From Phoebastria nigripes (Eukaryota > Chordata > Aves > Procellariiformes > Diomedeidae), in the NCBI GenBank assembly GCA_035582835.1, contig JAYKAV010001000.1:3388856-3452855 (forward strand): a DNA stretch of 64,000 bases, in the 5' to 3' direction. The notes beneath the pieces are model-generated. The model saw only the letters and a list, made by a program, of their open reading frames with translations, was not told the origin of the DNA and ran no database searches. Below are positions 12,921 through 25,226 of this stretch, one piece after another. Position 1 is the stretch's first letter. Each line of letters starts with the position of its first letter. The translations under genes and the position numbers were made by a program.

Positions 12921-15900
12921 TGTTTAATGGATGAATTATTACTTGATAATGCTTCTAATTACCTATCACTGTCCAGTTTTGTTGTTCTTCAGGGCATGGT
13001 GTAAGAATAGTTTCTTCCATCCAGGCATAACCTCCCAAAAACCTTGCCAAAAGAAAAGCCTCAAAAACGCCTTCTTATCTTGTTGAACCTTACAGACATG
13101 CAAATCTCAAAACTGAAAAAGTTATTATGTATGTTTCACACTATTTTTAAATCAGTTTTTATCGTGTAATTACTTACTGAATTGCCAAGTAGTTATGAAT
13201 TTATTTCTGTATAGTATCACGTGCTACACGTCCATAGAATTTTTCCAATGTTATACCATTTTAAATATTATATAATTACACATTTCATTTTTGACTCGGA
13301 AGGAGTTAAATGAAGACTGCATATTTACGTACTAAGAACTGGATGATTCAGGAGATTTTAATTTGTTTTAAAGGCTTTTAAATTTAGTTAGTTGGAATCT
13401 AAAACAGGTCAGGGCTGAGTGGAATTGTGTTTTGTCTAATGACTAGTTATGGATTCTTGCAAAATAACTTGATGGTCTTAAGCCTCTCCTTGGATTCATG
13501 CTGATCTTCAGGAGGACAGTGCTTGTGCTGGCTCTTTCTGTTGCTAATAGTGTACTACTACTGTCTTGAAAATCAGAGCTTGTTGTTCTAAAACAGAATT
13601 TTGATGAATTACTTCACCCGCATTGGCAGACATTGGCCACTTGCTTTCCTCCTAAAACTGCAAGGTAATAATTGCCTAGAAATATGCTGATCATAAATAT
13701 TTCTGTGGATCTCCGTGACCTATCAGATTTGCTAGATTGCCTACAATTGGTTGATAGAGTGTTAAAATGTATTTTTTAAATAATTGCTACATAAAGAAAA
13801 AATACGTGTAACCTAATCCTATGATTCCTGTATGCTAGGATATCTACAAAATGTCAAGATGCTGGCCGTTATCAGGAGGGATGAAGCTGGGGAAGAAGGC
13901 AAGTCTTATATTAACTTATATAGTGCTTCTGAAGAGTTAGTAGATTTGGTATTGCCTAAAATCTCCAGTTCCGAAAATGCTTCTGTAATATACTTTAATA
14001 TGTGTATATGATTTAAAGGGTAACAAGGCACCTTTTCCTGCCCAGAATAACTTTTTAAAAATAATTTAGTATCTTTTTCACATTAAAAAGATTATTTTTG
14101 TTTGTCTCTCAAACACTGTGTCCATTGCTAAATGAAAAATCCTTCTGTCTTCCTAATCTTTCTATAAAACCTGTCTTCCACCTCTTCTTTCAATTTCAGC
14201 TTCTTTTAAATCCTGAAAAAGAATATAAGTGGTAAATAAATCAAATGCAGGAAGTTCAAACAAAAATGTAAAATGTTTCTTTATGAAATAACTGAGATCC
14301 GTTAAATTAATCAATTATCATAATTATTAAATACAGAATATCAGTCTGATATTTTTTTAAGGCTGGCTGTCTTTTAAGTGTTTGAAGACTTAGTACATAG
14401 CTATAATTAATAGTACTAGTCTATAATTAATAATAGACTAAACATATAGTTTCTATGAGTATATCCAATTAAGTCAACTGGTACATCAGGACCGTCAAAT
14501 CCAACCAGTCTAATGTAACATTAGCTTCAAAATGAAGTATTTATTATTTAAATATTAAGTTTTGAATTCTATTTATTTGCCTTCTGAAACGTTAGCTTTT
14601 ACTTTTGAAGGTTTTGTTTGTTCACTTCTTTTAGTGGAAAGCAAATTTGAGGGAATCACTTGAATACTGCAGATTTTAGAGGCAGCATTTCAGGAAAAAA
14701 TCCCCAAGCTTTTTTTCATGTAAAGTATTTATCAATAAAATTACTGGAGTCAGCAAGTCCTGTATATAGGTATGAGGCTTTGCAGGTTAAGAGTGGGATA
14801 TCGCACATATTTCAGAGAATCTCATTACTTTCTTACAAACTAGGTTTANTTCAACAGTTTATATAAGAAGGTCTTCAGTGTAGCCCAAAAATGCTTTCCT
14901 GTGGAGTTCTTGTTAGCGCAGAATTTTGTTACTATACGAAATGTGTGGTCCAAACATACTGAGCAGCTATCAATGTTTACCTGAAAAACTAAGATTATTT
15001 TTTAATGAACTGCTTTAAGTAGTTTTGCTATTCTTTCACTTGCTTGCTGTCAGAAAGTCCCTAAATAAACTGTTTGGGAATAGAGATGTTTAGCAGCCTA
15101 GGCAGTGAAGAATATAAATTAAAAAAACCAAACTTATCCTACTGCAGGATTAAGAGATCAGTAGATCAGCAACTGATCTTCCATCTTAATATTATCGTCT
15201 TTAAGAGCCCTCCTGGATGTTTGAGACAAACTTTGAAAGTTTGTCATGTTCCTTTCTGTGATACTGGGAAATTGTAGGNGGCAACAATCATTAGTAATGC
15301 ATCCAAAGTGCTAATATGTGTGGGGAAGGTATTAACTGGCTAGAAAAAATAAGGTTAAAAGTAATTTTATTGTATTTTTGTACATAGAATGTATCATTTT
15401 GCATATGAAGAATAGCCTTTTTGTAAAGTCATACTGTATTTAGTACTTTGAGGAATGATTATCTTAGATGTCCTTTCAATAACTTGTGTAATCACTAATT
15501 TGTAATTAGTGTACTATGTTACCTTCAGCTACTTTGTTTACACAAGTCTCAAAATAAGTGTGTTTTGTTGGACGCTATGTACTCATTTTTCTTAAGGGCT
15601 TAATGTTCTCATTTCGATACAAAAAAGTAGTTAGAATAGGGTACTCAAAACTGGGTAAAAATGAATTCTTCATTACTTTTAGAGACTTTAAAATGCTGTA
15701 GGTAGAAAATTCACTTAAGCATGTATATTTTTGCTAGCTTCAGTGTTGTTACAGACAAGCTTAGAAATGAGTTTATGTTTGGGTGCTTTGCTTAGGACTT
15801 AGGCACTTAGCTACCAGGATCAAGCGTTACTAAGAATGATCAGAAGCAGTGTTTCTGCCCAAGAAACCAGATCCAGCCACAAAATTTGAGTATCCAGTTT

Positions 15901-16500
15901 ATCCATTGGTAATCATATTTCTACATCTCAAGAGAATGCTGCCATGTGTTGCTAATACTCTCTTCATTCTTGAAACAAAGAATGTGTTTTACAGAAACAT
16001 ATAAAATACCACTAATGACTTTTCACTTAAAATCNCATGTATACTATAATAATGTATATGAACTTTATAAAATATTGCAGCAACTCACATAAATAATGTG
16101 AACAAGTTTATCCCTTTTACTAAATGAATATGAAATAACAGTACTTTTAAGAACAAGAATACTATCTAAAGTTTAGAGGAGAAAAAAGTGTTTTATTACA
16201 TCTTAATATGAAACTGAAGACTTGCAGACATTATTGTCTAATAAGGAAACACAGTAATCCCATTAACTTACAGGCCTACATACATATATAACTTTATCAG
16301 CCACAGTGGTATTATACACTTCCATAGTGACAGTAGGTACTTTTCGTACTAAACAATACATACAAAAGAAATGGCAATAAATTAATAATTAGTAAAACTT
16401 GATGTTAAAAAGACTAACTTTGGTTTGCAATGATTATATTGACTGATGCTGCTAATTTAATGGCATCCCCATAGAGTCAGCCTTTATTACTCAGCATTTA

Positions 16501-16975
16501 AAAGGGCCTCAGTTGGAGCGCTGTGTTCAGTTCCCAGAACTATAGTCAAAAAACAATAAAAGAAGCAGTTGCAGAGTATGCAGAGAGAAAAGACAAGAAT
16601 GATCAGAGGCCTTACAGTGGTGACCTATAGATGGAAAGGAACTGATGTAATTTACTGAAGATTAAAGTCTTCAAAAACAAAGAAGGGAAAATGTTTCTGT
16701 GTTCACTGAAGTGTTTCAAGAATGGGCTAAAATTATAATGGGAGATTTAGGTTATATATCATGGGGAGAAACAATGTAATGGTAAGGACAGACAAACATT
16801 AGAATAGTTTTCAGAGGGTGGCTTAAAAATTTCTACTGCAGGAGGATTTTTATAAGGTGTTTAGACAAACATCTGTCAGGAATAATGAAGGCATAACTGA
16901 TTCTACCTTGGAGCAGGAAAATGGATTAGATGACCTCTTAACGTGTCTTTAGACCTTTTAACCCTCATTTCCTAC
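16501..16975 (+). mobile_element. Degraded CR1-type LINE 3' portion
   Basis: About 470 bases follow the layout of the CR1 3' region despite heavy divergence. The blocks appear in the family's order: CTGTGTTCAGTTCCCAGAAC, a GATCAGAGGCC-like block, GATGGAAAGGAACTGATG, GGGAGATTTAGGTTATATAT, CAAACATTAGAATAG, GGAGGATTTTTATAAGG and ATGGATTAGATGACCTCTTA. The plus-strand orientation follows from the last block preceding the expected tail. No open reading frame survives. Identification is by memory of CR1 copies in birds and reptiles. Confidence 0.8.
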
Positions 16976-17280
16976 AGTAATGAAGCTTGTGCAATCTTGC
17001 TATGNGCTCTATTCCAGTCAGTCCTCTCTACTAACTTTTGAACCTGTGGGCTAATTTCACCCCAGTTTGAGGGAGGAATGAGCCCCAAAGACACTGGAGT
17101 TCCTGTAACTTTCTTGAAAGGGGTAATGATGGATAGTGGAGGAAGACTGAGATAAGTGGTCCTATTGAGGGAAGGAGGGAAATGTGAACTCTCTGGTTGG
17201 CCAGCTGGAGAGCTCGAAGATGTGAACTGGGTGATGGAGCAGTGGGTGTATGCACACAGCTGGGAAGCAGCTGCATTGGG

Positions 17281-17340
17281 TGCCCCCTTTGGGGGCAGCT
17301 GTCAGTTATGGGCATGAGCGTGCTGGGGTGCTATAAAGGG
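17281..17340 (+). other. GC hairpin followed by a TATAAA motif in a local GC-rich patch
   Basis: TGCCCCC and GGGGGCA form a perfect 7-bp stem with a TTT loop at 17281-17297. A TATAAA hexamer follows at 17332-17337. The surrounding 17.05-17.44 kb is richer in G and C than its neighbours. This could be a stray promoter-like or LTR-like fragment; nothing proves transcription. Confidence 0.3.
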
Positions 17341-18483
17341 TTAAGACACGTGGGCAAGCTGGAGGCATTTCAGAGGTGAGGTTAGCAGGAAGGCAGGGGT
17401 GAAGTGGGAGGTTCCTGTGGTGAGGAGAGAGAGAGGAGAAAAATCCATTAGGAACTAGGCTTAATTACTTTCACTGCACAAGGAACTAGTTTCTATTTGG
17501 TGAAAGGCAAATGCTTGGTAATACTGGCCAGCTAGCAATGTGTTGATCTGATATAGGACTGTGAGACTCTGTCAACTTGTCTTTTTTTAGCAAAAAGTTA
17601 GCGTGTGTTTGCAGGATCAAAGCCTTAACCACAAAGATACTTTGTAAGAAACCACACAGACTACTGGAACTGATAAGCATTCTGGTTCTCATACCTAAAA
17701 ATACTAACTGCTACTATTAGAGAAGCTTTTTTCCATGTTGTCTATAGAAGACTACCTTTTTTGAAGTTGCCACTACTGAATAGATCTCCATATGTTTAAA
17801 AACACATCAAATGATTGGCCCTACTCTGTACTAAAATCAAAGGTGGAAAAAAACCTCTAATATTGATAACATGTTGCTTCAGGACCGTGTCCTTCCTATC
17901 CAGGACAAAAATAATACTTTACTTAATCATAACGTATTTCCTTAAGTATTCAATAAGTCAACCCAACTATGGGTTGGCAGTCATTGCCATGTGTATGACT
18001 CCTCATGAATACTTAAAGGAAAAGGCTCAATAACCACTGAATAGCTACAACGTATGCAGGGAAAAATTATGTGCAAAGAAGTTACACTCCTATAGTTGTC
18101 ATCCGTTGACAATAAATAATTGATATTATCTGTACTTGGGAGGATTCTTAAATAATGGGTTTGGTACATATTGTACTGCATTACTACAGCGATGTATTTT
18201 TGAGAAGCTGCCTTAAAACTAATCCCAAAAATCTCTGAATAAGAGCAGACTTGGCAGATTCAACATAAGAATGTTATACAAAAAGAAGTGCTTTCTGGTC
18301 ATCAAAAGGAATGAGGATATTGAGAACCATCTGCATAACCAATTAAACTAGCCAAGAAAATGCTTCAGTCATTCAAAAACCGAAATAAGATAGCAAATAC
18401 ATATTTTAAAATACTTTACTGAAAATAAAATAAACAGTGGCTCTCCTCTGGCAAATCTCTAAATAGCTTCAGTAGATGAACAG

Positions 18484-18592
18484 GGTCCTAATCCAGCAAA
18501 GCATATGTAAGCACGCTAGTAATTACATTAATTTCATCCAGTTTATGTGCTGAAAGTTACGTATGTATTCAGGGCATTGCTGGACTGGGGCC
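18484..18592. mobile_element. Short inverted-repeat relic (MITE-like DNA transposon)
   Basis: The left end GGTCCTAATCCAGCAA (18484-18499) matches the reverse complement of the right end TTGCTGGACTGGGGCC (18577-18592) at 13 of 16 positions. The inside carries GCATATGTAAGCAC and GTTACGTATGTATTC, resembling a palindromic ancient repeat I remember from reptile and bird genomes with ends like GGCCCAATCCTGCAA. The size of 109 bp and the lack of coding capacity fit a nonautonomous element. Superfamily not assigned. Confidence 0.65.
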
Positions 18593-18839
18593 TAGCCTGA
18601 ATTATGCAAAGTCTTTGAAGAGGAAGAGACTGGAGGAGGGGTTTGTTGTCAGCAGTCCCTTAAAATCACCAGAATGCTCCTGTGCTGGACGTTACCGGCC
18701 TCTGGAAGAAAGGCCACTTTCGAGGGCTCTTTCATTTTTTAAAATAGAATTAATAGCCCTTGTGACAGACCCCAGTCGGGCCTTTGAGGCCTTGACCCCG
18801 CAAATGCTGGTGTGCCAAAAAACTTGCTTTCAGCGCAGG

Positions 18840-20165
18840 AGTGCTCCCGCTGACCTGGAAGGGGCCGCCTCCACGACCCACCGGGCGCTGGAGGGTGAGG
18901 GCCGGGCCTGGGGCCTCTTCTCTGCCCCGGGACGCGGCGCCGCCCCGGGCTCGCTCGCTCTCGGGGCCGCGGGGGAGCCGGCTGACCCTGGCGGGGCTCG
19001 GCGGCGGCACAGGTAAGAGGCGGCCTCTCCCCGGACCCGGGAAACGGGTGAAAGCACGGGAGCGGCCGTTGCACGGAGGGGCCTGAAGGCCGCTGGCAGC
19101 CGGGCGCCAGCCGCGCACGTTCTCCGCGGAGAGGAGCGGTGCGGCCTTTGTTCCCCAGCGCCGCCGGCCCGCGCCGCGCCGGCAGCGGGGCAGCCCGGCC
19201 CGCGCGCCGCTGCTGGGTGCGCGTGCGCGCTGCCGGCCGCGCGCTGCCGCCCGCCCGCCTCGGGAGCGCGCCTGGCAGGCAGGAGAGCTCCGCCGCAGCT
19301 GGCGCGCCCCCGTGGCGGTGTCTCCTCGGCCGGCAGCGAGAGGGAGGGAGCGCGCGGTCGGTTCGGGCGGTCGGGCCGGGCACCGAGCGTCTCGGCGAGA
19401 GCGGCGCAGCCAGTCGCCCCGCAGCCCGCACGATCGGGGGAGCCAGGCCGCCTCAGCGGGGTCCTGCCCAGCCCAGCGCCCACAGGTGAGCGCGCCGCGA
19501 AGGCAGGCCGAGCGGCCTCGGAGGGGCGAGAGCGGCTCGCCCAGCAGGGCCCTCTTCTCGCCCGGCCTCTGCGCTGGGCGGCCGCCCGCCCGCCGCCCGC
19601 GGAAGGCCCCAGCGCGGCCGCGAGGGCGGTGCGGCGGCCTCAGGGGAGAGTCGGGACAAGGCCCTACCGCGGCCTAAGCGCAGCCCGGGCGTCCGGTTTC
19701 CTGCTGGCGGCCAGGCCCCGCGCCGCCGCCCGCGACGGGGGCTGAGGCAGCCTGGCCCGAGGGAGCGAGGCGCGGCGGGCCCTTTTTCTCCCCGGCCGGG
19801 CCTGCGGGTCCTGAGGGGAGGAGGGAAGCGGCGGCGGGCGGCTCCGAGCGCTTCTGCTGGGCTATTGTGCGCCAGGCTGAGGCGGCGGCCCGGCCCGGCT
19901 GCTGCGGAGGACCCGCCGCGCGCGGGCCTGTGCCGCCTCGGCCGCGGGGCTGCCCCTTTGTGGGCTCGGCCTCGGCCCCGCCGCGCGGTGCGCTTTGTGC
20001 TCGCGGGAGCGGAGCGGGGCCCGGCGCCGGCTGCCGGCGCGGCGAAGGTCAGCTGGGCCTCGGCGGCGGGGGGAGGCGGGGGTGGCCTGCCCCTCCGGGC
20101 CCCCAGCGGCGCCCCTCTCTGCGCGCGTCCCGGCGGGCCCAGCTGCCGCGGGAAACAGGTTGCCG
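18840..20165 (+). promoter_or_regulatory. SIAH1: Large CpG island, probable distal SIAH1 promoter and 5' exon
   Basis: About 1.3 kb is strongly GC-rich with dense CpG, in sharp contrast to the AT-rich flanks. Two consensus splice donors lie inside on the plus strand: ACAG|GTAAGA (exon end 19012) and CACAG|GTGAGC (exon end 19485). A full 12-base match to the NRF1 consensus YGCGCRTGCGCR is at 19218-19229. The next gene downstream on the same strand is SIAH1, which from memory uses alternative noncoding first exons in mammals, so a distal first exon is the simplest reading. Long reading frames here on both strands lack stops because of base composition and are not proteins. A divergent noncoding RNA could also start here. 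Confidence 0.65.
19218..19229 (+). promoter_or_regulatory. NRF1-type motif in the distal CpG island
   Basis: TGCGCGTGCGCG fits the NRF1 consensus YGCGCRTGCGCR at all 12 positions. It lies between the two candidate splice donors. Such motifs mark many housekeeping CpG-island promoters. Occupancy is inferred only. Confidence 0.45.
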
Positions 20166-21748
20166 GAGTAAATGGGCCGCTGGGTGCCCCTCTGTGACAT
20201 TTCCTGGGAAGGCTGCTGTCTCTCTCTTCTCTCATCCGATGAGAGCAAAGAGTGGGGGAGATTCTTGCTCATCCCACGGGTTCCCCTGCGGAATTAAAAG
20301 GCTGGAGACCTTAGTTCTTTCCCCTTCTCCACGGTTTTAAAAGGACAGGAAACAATAGCGTTTGTAGTGAAAGGCTAAGCAAGCATCCTAAGTATTTCTT
20401 CAGGAGAAGAACCNAGTTTCTTTTCCAGTGTTGAACTGGTGGCACTTTTATTGTAAGCTCACGTTTCATTTGTAACTGTAAACATACAATATTTCTCCAA
20501 TATGCTCTCTTCAGTCTCTATTTCAACCAGTCTGGGTGAATACTGCCTTTCCTCGTAATAAGCAGTTTACTCATATGCTAAATAAATAGATAAAGTGACT
20601 TAATTTGTTTAACGTGGCAGATGAGTGGATGTTAGGAAGCTCATAGCTAATTGGACTAGGTCATGAAGGACATGGGATATTCCATGCATAGGANATAGTT
20701 TCATTTGTCTGTTTATCTCCCTTCTAAACTCTGAGGCTAGCATGGTGCATTCCAGAGGGGGAAGAAAAATGGAAGGGACTCTTCTCAACCCTGAATTATT
20801 CAAGCTGGTTTTGAAGAAGATTTGGGTATTGGAATACAGGTAGACTAATACAGAGGCTTTTAGGATAAAACTTGGATCTCTGGACTAGTCATCTGTTGCA
20901 GAAAATAACTTTGGGGAGTATACCTAAAGAATAAATCAACTAGTTCTACTTTTATCATTTGTTCTACGCTGTAAAATTGGTGTAAAAATTGAGTTCTAGA
21001 AATGATAATTACGTTAACTTCAGTGGAAACTGATGTTCTTAAATAGCTTTAGCACTTTTCACATCAGTGAAAAATTATATGGGAAAGCACAAGGATAAGA
21101 GTCATCCATCAGTGGTATAGTTTTAGGAATCTGTTGTGGCCCAAGAATTCTGAAACTGATNAAATGATGAGCATTTTGGTCCTGAAAGTGCATGTCATGA
21201 TAAAGTATCTTGTCNGTTAATCAATCATTCCTGTTGGTAAGGTTTTAATGCTGTAGTCTAATTAGACTGTACTAGAGGAGTTACCTCAGAAATTCGGTGG
21301 CTCCAGCTAAGTAGGTGTGAACTAAGGAAAGTAAATATTTTACATAATACAAGTACTTTCCATTCTTAGGTTTGATTATAGTTGCTGCTGCCTGCTTAGT
21401 GTGAATTGAGAAAGAGGTACTGCTCAGATGTCAAAGACACCTGCCTCTAATGCGGAATAGGGGGGAGCATGAGCATGTTGACAGAAGAAGCAACTCTTTT
21501 TGGTCTGAAAACCCAAAGAAATCAAGTAGGACAGTTTTATGACCTCTGGTCTTCACATGAAACGTTCTGGAGGACTATATATGCAACTCCTATGAGAAAC
21601 ATGATGTTCTTAATTTTAAGTTAGAATTGCTTTGCTTTATTTTTCTGCATGTAATAGTGTTTGTAGCTGTCAGCTTTAGAAGTTGGACTGAGTTTTGCCA
21701 AATAGATTATCAATGTGTGTTTTGCTTTAATGGTTGTCTCATTTTCAG

Positions 21749-21775
21749 GAGCTAAGCTGAACCAGAATAGTCAAG
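21749..21775 (+). other. Possible small 5' exon
   Basis: GTCTCATTTTCAG is followed by 27 bases and then AAG|GTAAAT. This pairs a reasonable acceptor (AG at 21747-21748) with a donor (GT at 21776-21777), about 2.3 kb downstream of the second CpG-island donor. The length is a multiple of three. It may be a small noncoding exon of a SIAH1 transcript, but matched splice-like signals this close also arise by chance. Confidence 0.2.
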
Positions 21776-24720
21776 GTAAATGGTGTCTGAAATTCTGGAC
21801 ACGTATAAGGAACTCAGTTCTGCAGTTGTGATGCATGTACCCAGTCTGCAGAAAGCCAAAGTGAAAACTGTGTTTCCAGCTGCTGACTGTAGTTACCTGA
21901 ATCCGTGGTTGGTGCTGTTAAGTGCTACCTGCTGCAGAGAACAGTAGCAGTGAAGTAAGGACGCTGGCAAGCTCTAGTTCATCTCAACCATCACTTAGGG
22001 CCTAAAGCTTAGGATCTCTTCTCTGAAGCTTACAGTCTTAAACATCATGAGCACTGTAGATGCAAGAGATCGTTTTTACTGGATTTTTTTCTTTTTTGTT
22101 GCTTTGGTTTTTGAAGGAGAATCAGCATTAAGAAAAGTGAAAATTAGTCATGATTAAAAAATAATAGTAAGAGGTATCCCTTTTGACTCTAACAGAAATA
22201 CATGATGGGTAGAAACATGTTGTTGTCTTAATAAAATGTTTTGTTTCATTAATAAGAAAATTTGTTGTAAGCAATTTATTCTTTTTCAAAGTATACGTAC
22301 TGTTTGTGTCTTAAATGTACAATGTCATGATAAAAATGCAATTTTGGTGTATGTCTTCTGTGTACGGTATCACATCATGGACTAGAAACGAAGAGATATG
22401 CGTAAATACTGTGNTGTTACTGTGAGATGTTACTGCAGGTTTACGTGAGTTTTTGCTATTAGCACTTAATTGCATGTAACAAAAATCTTCCCAAATCATT
22501 GACTTGGGGTTGTTTTATACCATGCCATAGTGTGTTTATACTATACTAGGTAAAGAAAGAAGACAAAACCTACCCTTAATGCCCCATTAATACTCTTAAG
22601 TTTTATGCCACACTTCATATATGTATATATTTTCTAGTTCTAATCCAGACTGTGTACTGTGTTTCTGTAATGCCCAGGACAACTATTTTAAATATATGTC
22701 TGAGTTAGTCTATAAAATGGTGATTCTTTGTGTTATCACAGGAATAATGAGAGATTTGGTTACTAATTCCACAGTACTTTAATCAGATAAAGTGCTAGAT
22801 AATTACAGTTAACCAAATGGTGCACTTCTGATTTTGACTTGTTTCTCTTTGTAGAAGCTGAATGCAGAAGCTGAGGTTGGCTGTGTTTTCAGTGGGGAAC
22901 TAAAATATTATTTGAATGGTGAAGATTGTATTTGTCCTTTTGCATCTGGAAATGCATTTTAAAAAATTACTGTGGATATATTCCTACAGGGCAATTGATG
23001 TAAAAAGAGCAGCAAATTCATCTACAGACAGTTGTTGACCATTTCCTTTTTTGTCTGCCTTATCTAGAAACAGGTTTGTATCTTTTCTTGTAACAATTGG
23101 TGACCTTGCTGAGACATGAAGAAAAACAAGGACCCTATAGTGATAACTTCTGCTGCTTAAAGAATTAGTTATCAGCTCCTTTAAAGTGAAACAGCAGTTC
23201 TTTGAACTTTGGTTTGTGTGGCATGAAGTCTTTAAGTTAATATTTTAAAGTTCTTTCCTACAGTTCTCGCATATAGTACTAAACAGAGCAAAAATTCATT
23301 TAGTCTTTGATGAAAGACCACAGTGGCTTTTCAGTGTTTGTGTTTGTTTTTTTGAATGCTGTCAAGGAGGAGCTTTTAGAATGCCACACTTTTAGAGTTA
23401 TTTTCAAATACATGTTCAGATGAAATATGTTAAAGGAAAACTACATATGAAGGAAAATTGTATGTTAAATTTTGCTAATGTACAGATTGTCAAAAGGTTG
23501 AAAAGGTTTTAACTGGAGTAGGAATGTTTTAAAACAATTTAGTGTTAAATCAGAGGAGGGAAAACTTGAAAAATTCCTTTATGTAAAAATTGCTAGAGCT
23601 GGTGTCTAGCTTAGAAATGTAGGTGTATTAAAAAGCTTATCTTTGTTGTTTTTGTTTGCTCTATTACAGATCTTTCATGAGGGAAAGTTCTATGTCCTCT
23701 ATATTTTGCAAGGGAATGACAACTGAAATACGAGGTTTCTAAGTTCCGTTTTATAAATCTTAGTACACGTTGCTTTATGCTGAAATGTGATGTAGGTACT
23801 AGTTTGAAGCGGGTTTTAATAGTTAGTTTTTCCTACGATTTTTCTAAAAGTCAGTTAGCATTATTTCTAAAATATGTGGTTAGTTGCTGTTAACACATCA
23901 GTGTTAGGAAAGAAGAAATGATAGAAGATGTAGCACTGCACAAGCTGTAGCACATCCAGGGTATAGTTCTGCAGTAGCTAAAGGCAGTTTCTGTTCAGGC
24001 TGCCAGTGATAATATGCAGTGTTGCTGTCACCAATGTGAATGTGAAATGGGCCAGTTTTAGTCCCAAGTTTAGCTGAAAACTAATCGCCTGTGAGGAATG
24101 GGTAACTATTATCTGGTTCACTTCCCAGAGTAGCTTGCTGCATGGTAATGTAAGAGCCAGTGCTGCTGCAAGAGATGTCATCCTCTGTCATTGTGGGTGC
24201 GCTTGGGATCAGTGTAAGTGCAGGCTTACAGCTAAGAAAGAATGGTCTTGCCCTCCATTGCCAACTTGTTTTTGGTGTGCCAGTGTAAGCACTCATGTAG
24301 TTGTGCAAGACTGATCTTGCTGAATACGTTACCTTAAAGAGAAAGAAAACTAATGGGTAAAAGGCAGGCAGCACAACCATTCATTTTGGTGGCAGCTTGC
24401 TTTTGTTTGTTGTAGAAATGGTGGAATTGCACTCTGACATACTGTGTGTGCGTGCCTGGAGTTGTGGAGCCTGTATCTGGTGGATTGTTCTTCGTGCTAT
24501 AGATGAACCATCTTCTTCAGTTGTTTGTAATGGTATCTGAAAGCTTTTAAGAAATACTCTTAACTGAGCAGTGCTTAAGAGTGCTATTAAAATATTTACG
24601 AACCTTTAAACCATGTAATGTTGCTACTTTCTCTTTGAAAGATAATGACTATAACTCCATGTATCAGCTTAGAACCAACACCTTAATCCTGTCCTCAGAT
24701 CTGTGAAAACGGACTCTCTG

Positions 24721-24761
24721 NTTTTGTTTTTTGTTTTTTTTGTTTGTTTGTTTTGTTTTGN

Positions 24762-24792
<31 letters not shown>

Positions 24793-24800
24793 GTTTTTTG
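24721..24800. repeat. T/G-rich (TTTG)n and (TTTTG)n tract
   Basis: About 80 bases are made of TTTG and TTTTG units with two unresolved bases (24721, 24761). Its polarity is opposite to the two A/C tracts in the intergenic part. It is low-complexity sequence in a probable intron. Confidence 0.9.
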
Positions 24801-25181
24801 AAACCTCACTACCTCCTGTCATTTTTTTGACCAGACATAGGACTCAGAATTTGCTACAGCCTTATGATCAGATATTTTAATCTTCTTGCATTACCTAATG
24901 TTTTTTTGGAAATCATGTTTGAAACATGTTTCAATATGCATTTGTGTGTTGACACGTATATAAATAACGCCACTTTAAGGTGTACAAGATAAACTTCTCA
25001 TGTTTAACTAAAGCTAGTTTTTAAATTCATGTAAACTTGTTCACTTTTGCCTATATACGAGCCTTAAAGTCTTGTTCCTTTCTTTCTTCTTATGTGCATG
25101 TGCAGTTGTCGTCTTATAAAAGCTGTGAAAATGCTCTGCTCAACTAATTTTTTGATTTCTGAATGACTGTTTATTTTGAAA

Positions 25182-25226
25182 TATATATGCACATATATAT
25201 GTATATATACATATATACACATATGT
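25182..25226. repeat. Alternating purine-pyrimidine AT/GT tract
   Basis: Roughly 45 bases of TA, CA and TG dinucleotides, including partly self-complementary ATATATGTATATATACATAT. It could extrude as a cruciform. A simple repeat with no gene attached. Confidence 0.85.

Larger units (their letters stand above)
1..18480. other. Intergenic DNA upstream of SIAH1
   Basis: I see no supported gene in this AT-rich stretch. Reading frames of 60 to 128 codons occur on both strands, but their number fits chance at this base composition. None shows a recognisable domain, and none is flanked by matched splice signals that would chain it to another exon. What can be named is listed separately: two CR1 remnants, two A/C-only tracts, a TTTG repeat, a C/T homopolymer tract and a 13-bp hairpin. 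In other amniotes N4BP1 lies on this side of SIAH1, so the left edge could contain its distal 3' flank, but I cannot show that from the sequence. Confidence 0.7.

Noticed and set aside
14401..14442. Direct repeat CTATAATTAATA and a small TAGTCTAT/ATAGACTA stem
   Set aside because: Short and AT-rich; such matches are common by chance in this background.
18739..20340. Long open frames (up to 260 codons) on both strands in the distal CpG island
   Set aside because: Several frames are open at once on both strands, with Ala/Arg/Gly/Pro-rich low-complexity products. This is the expected result of very GC-rich DNA with few stop codons.
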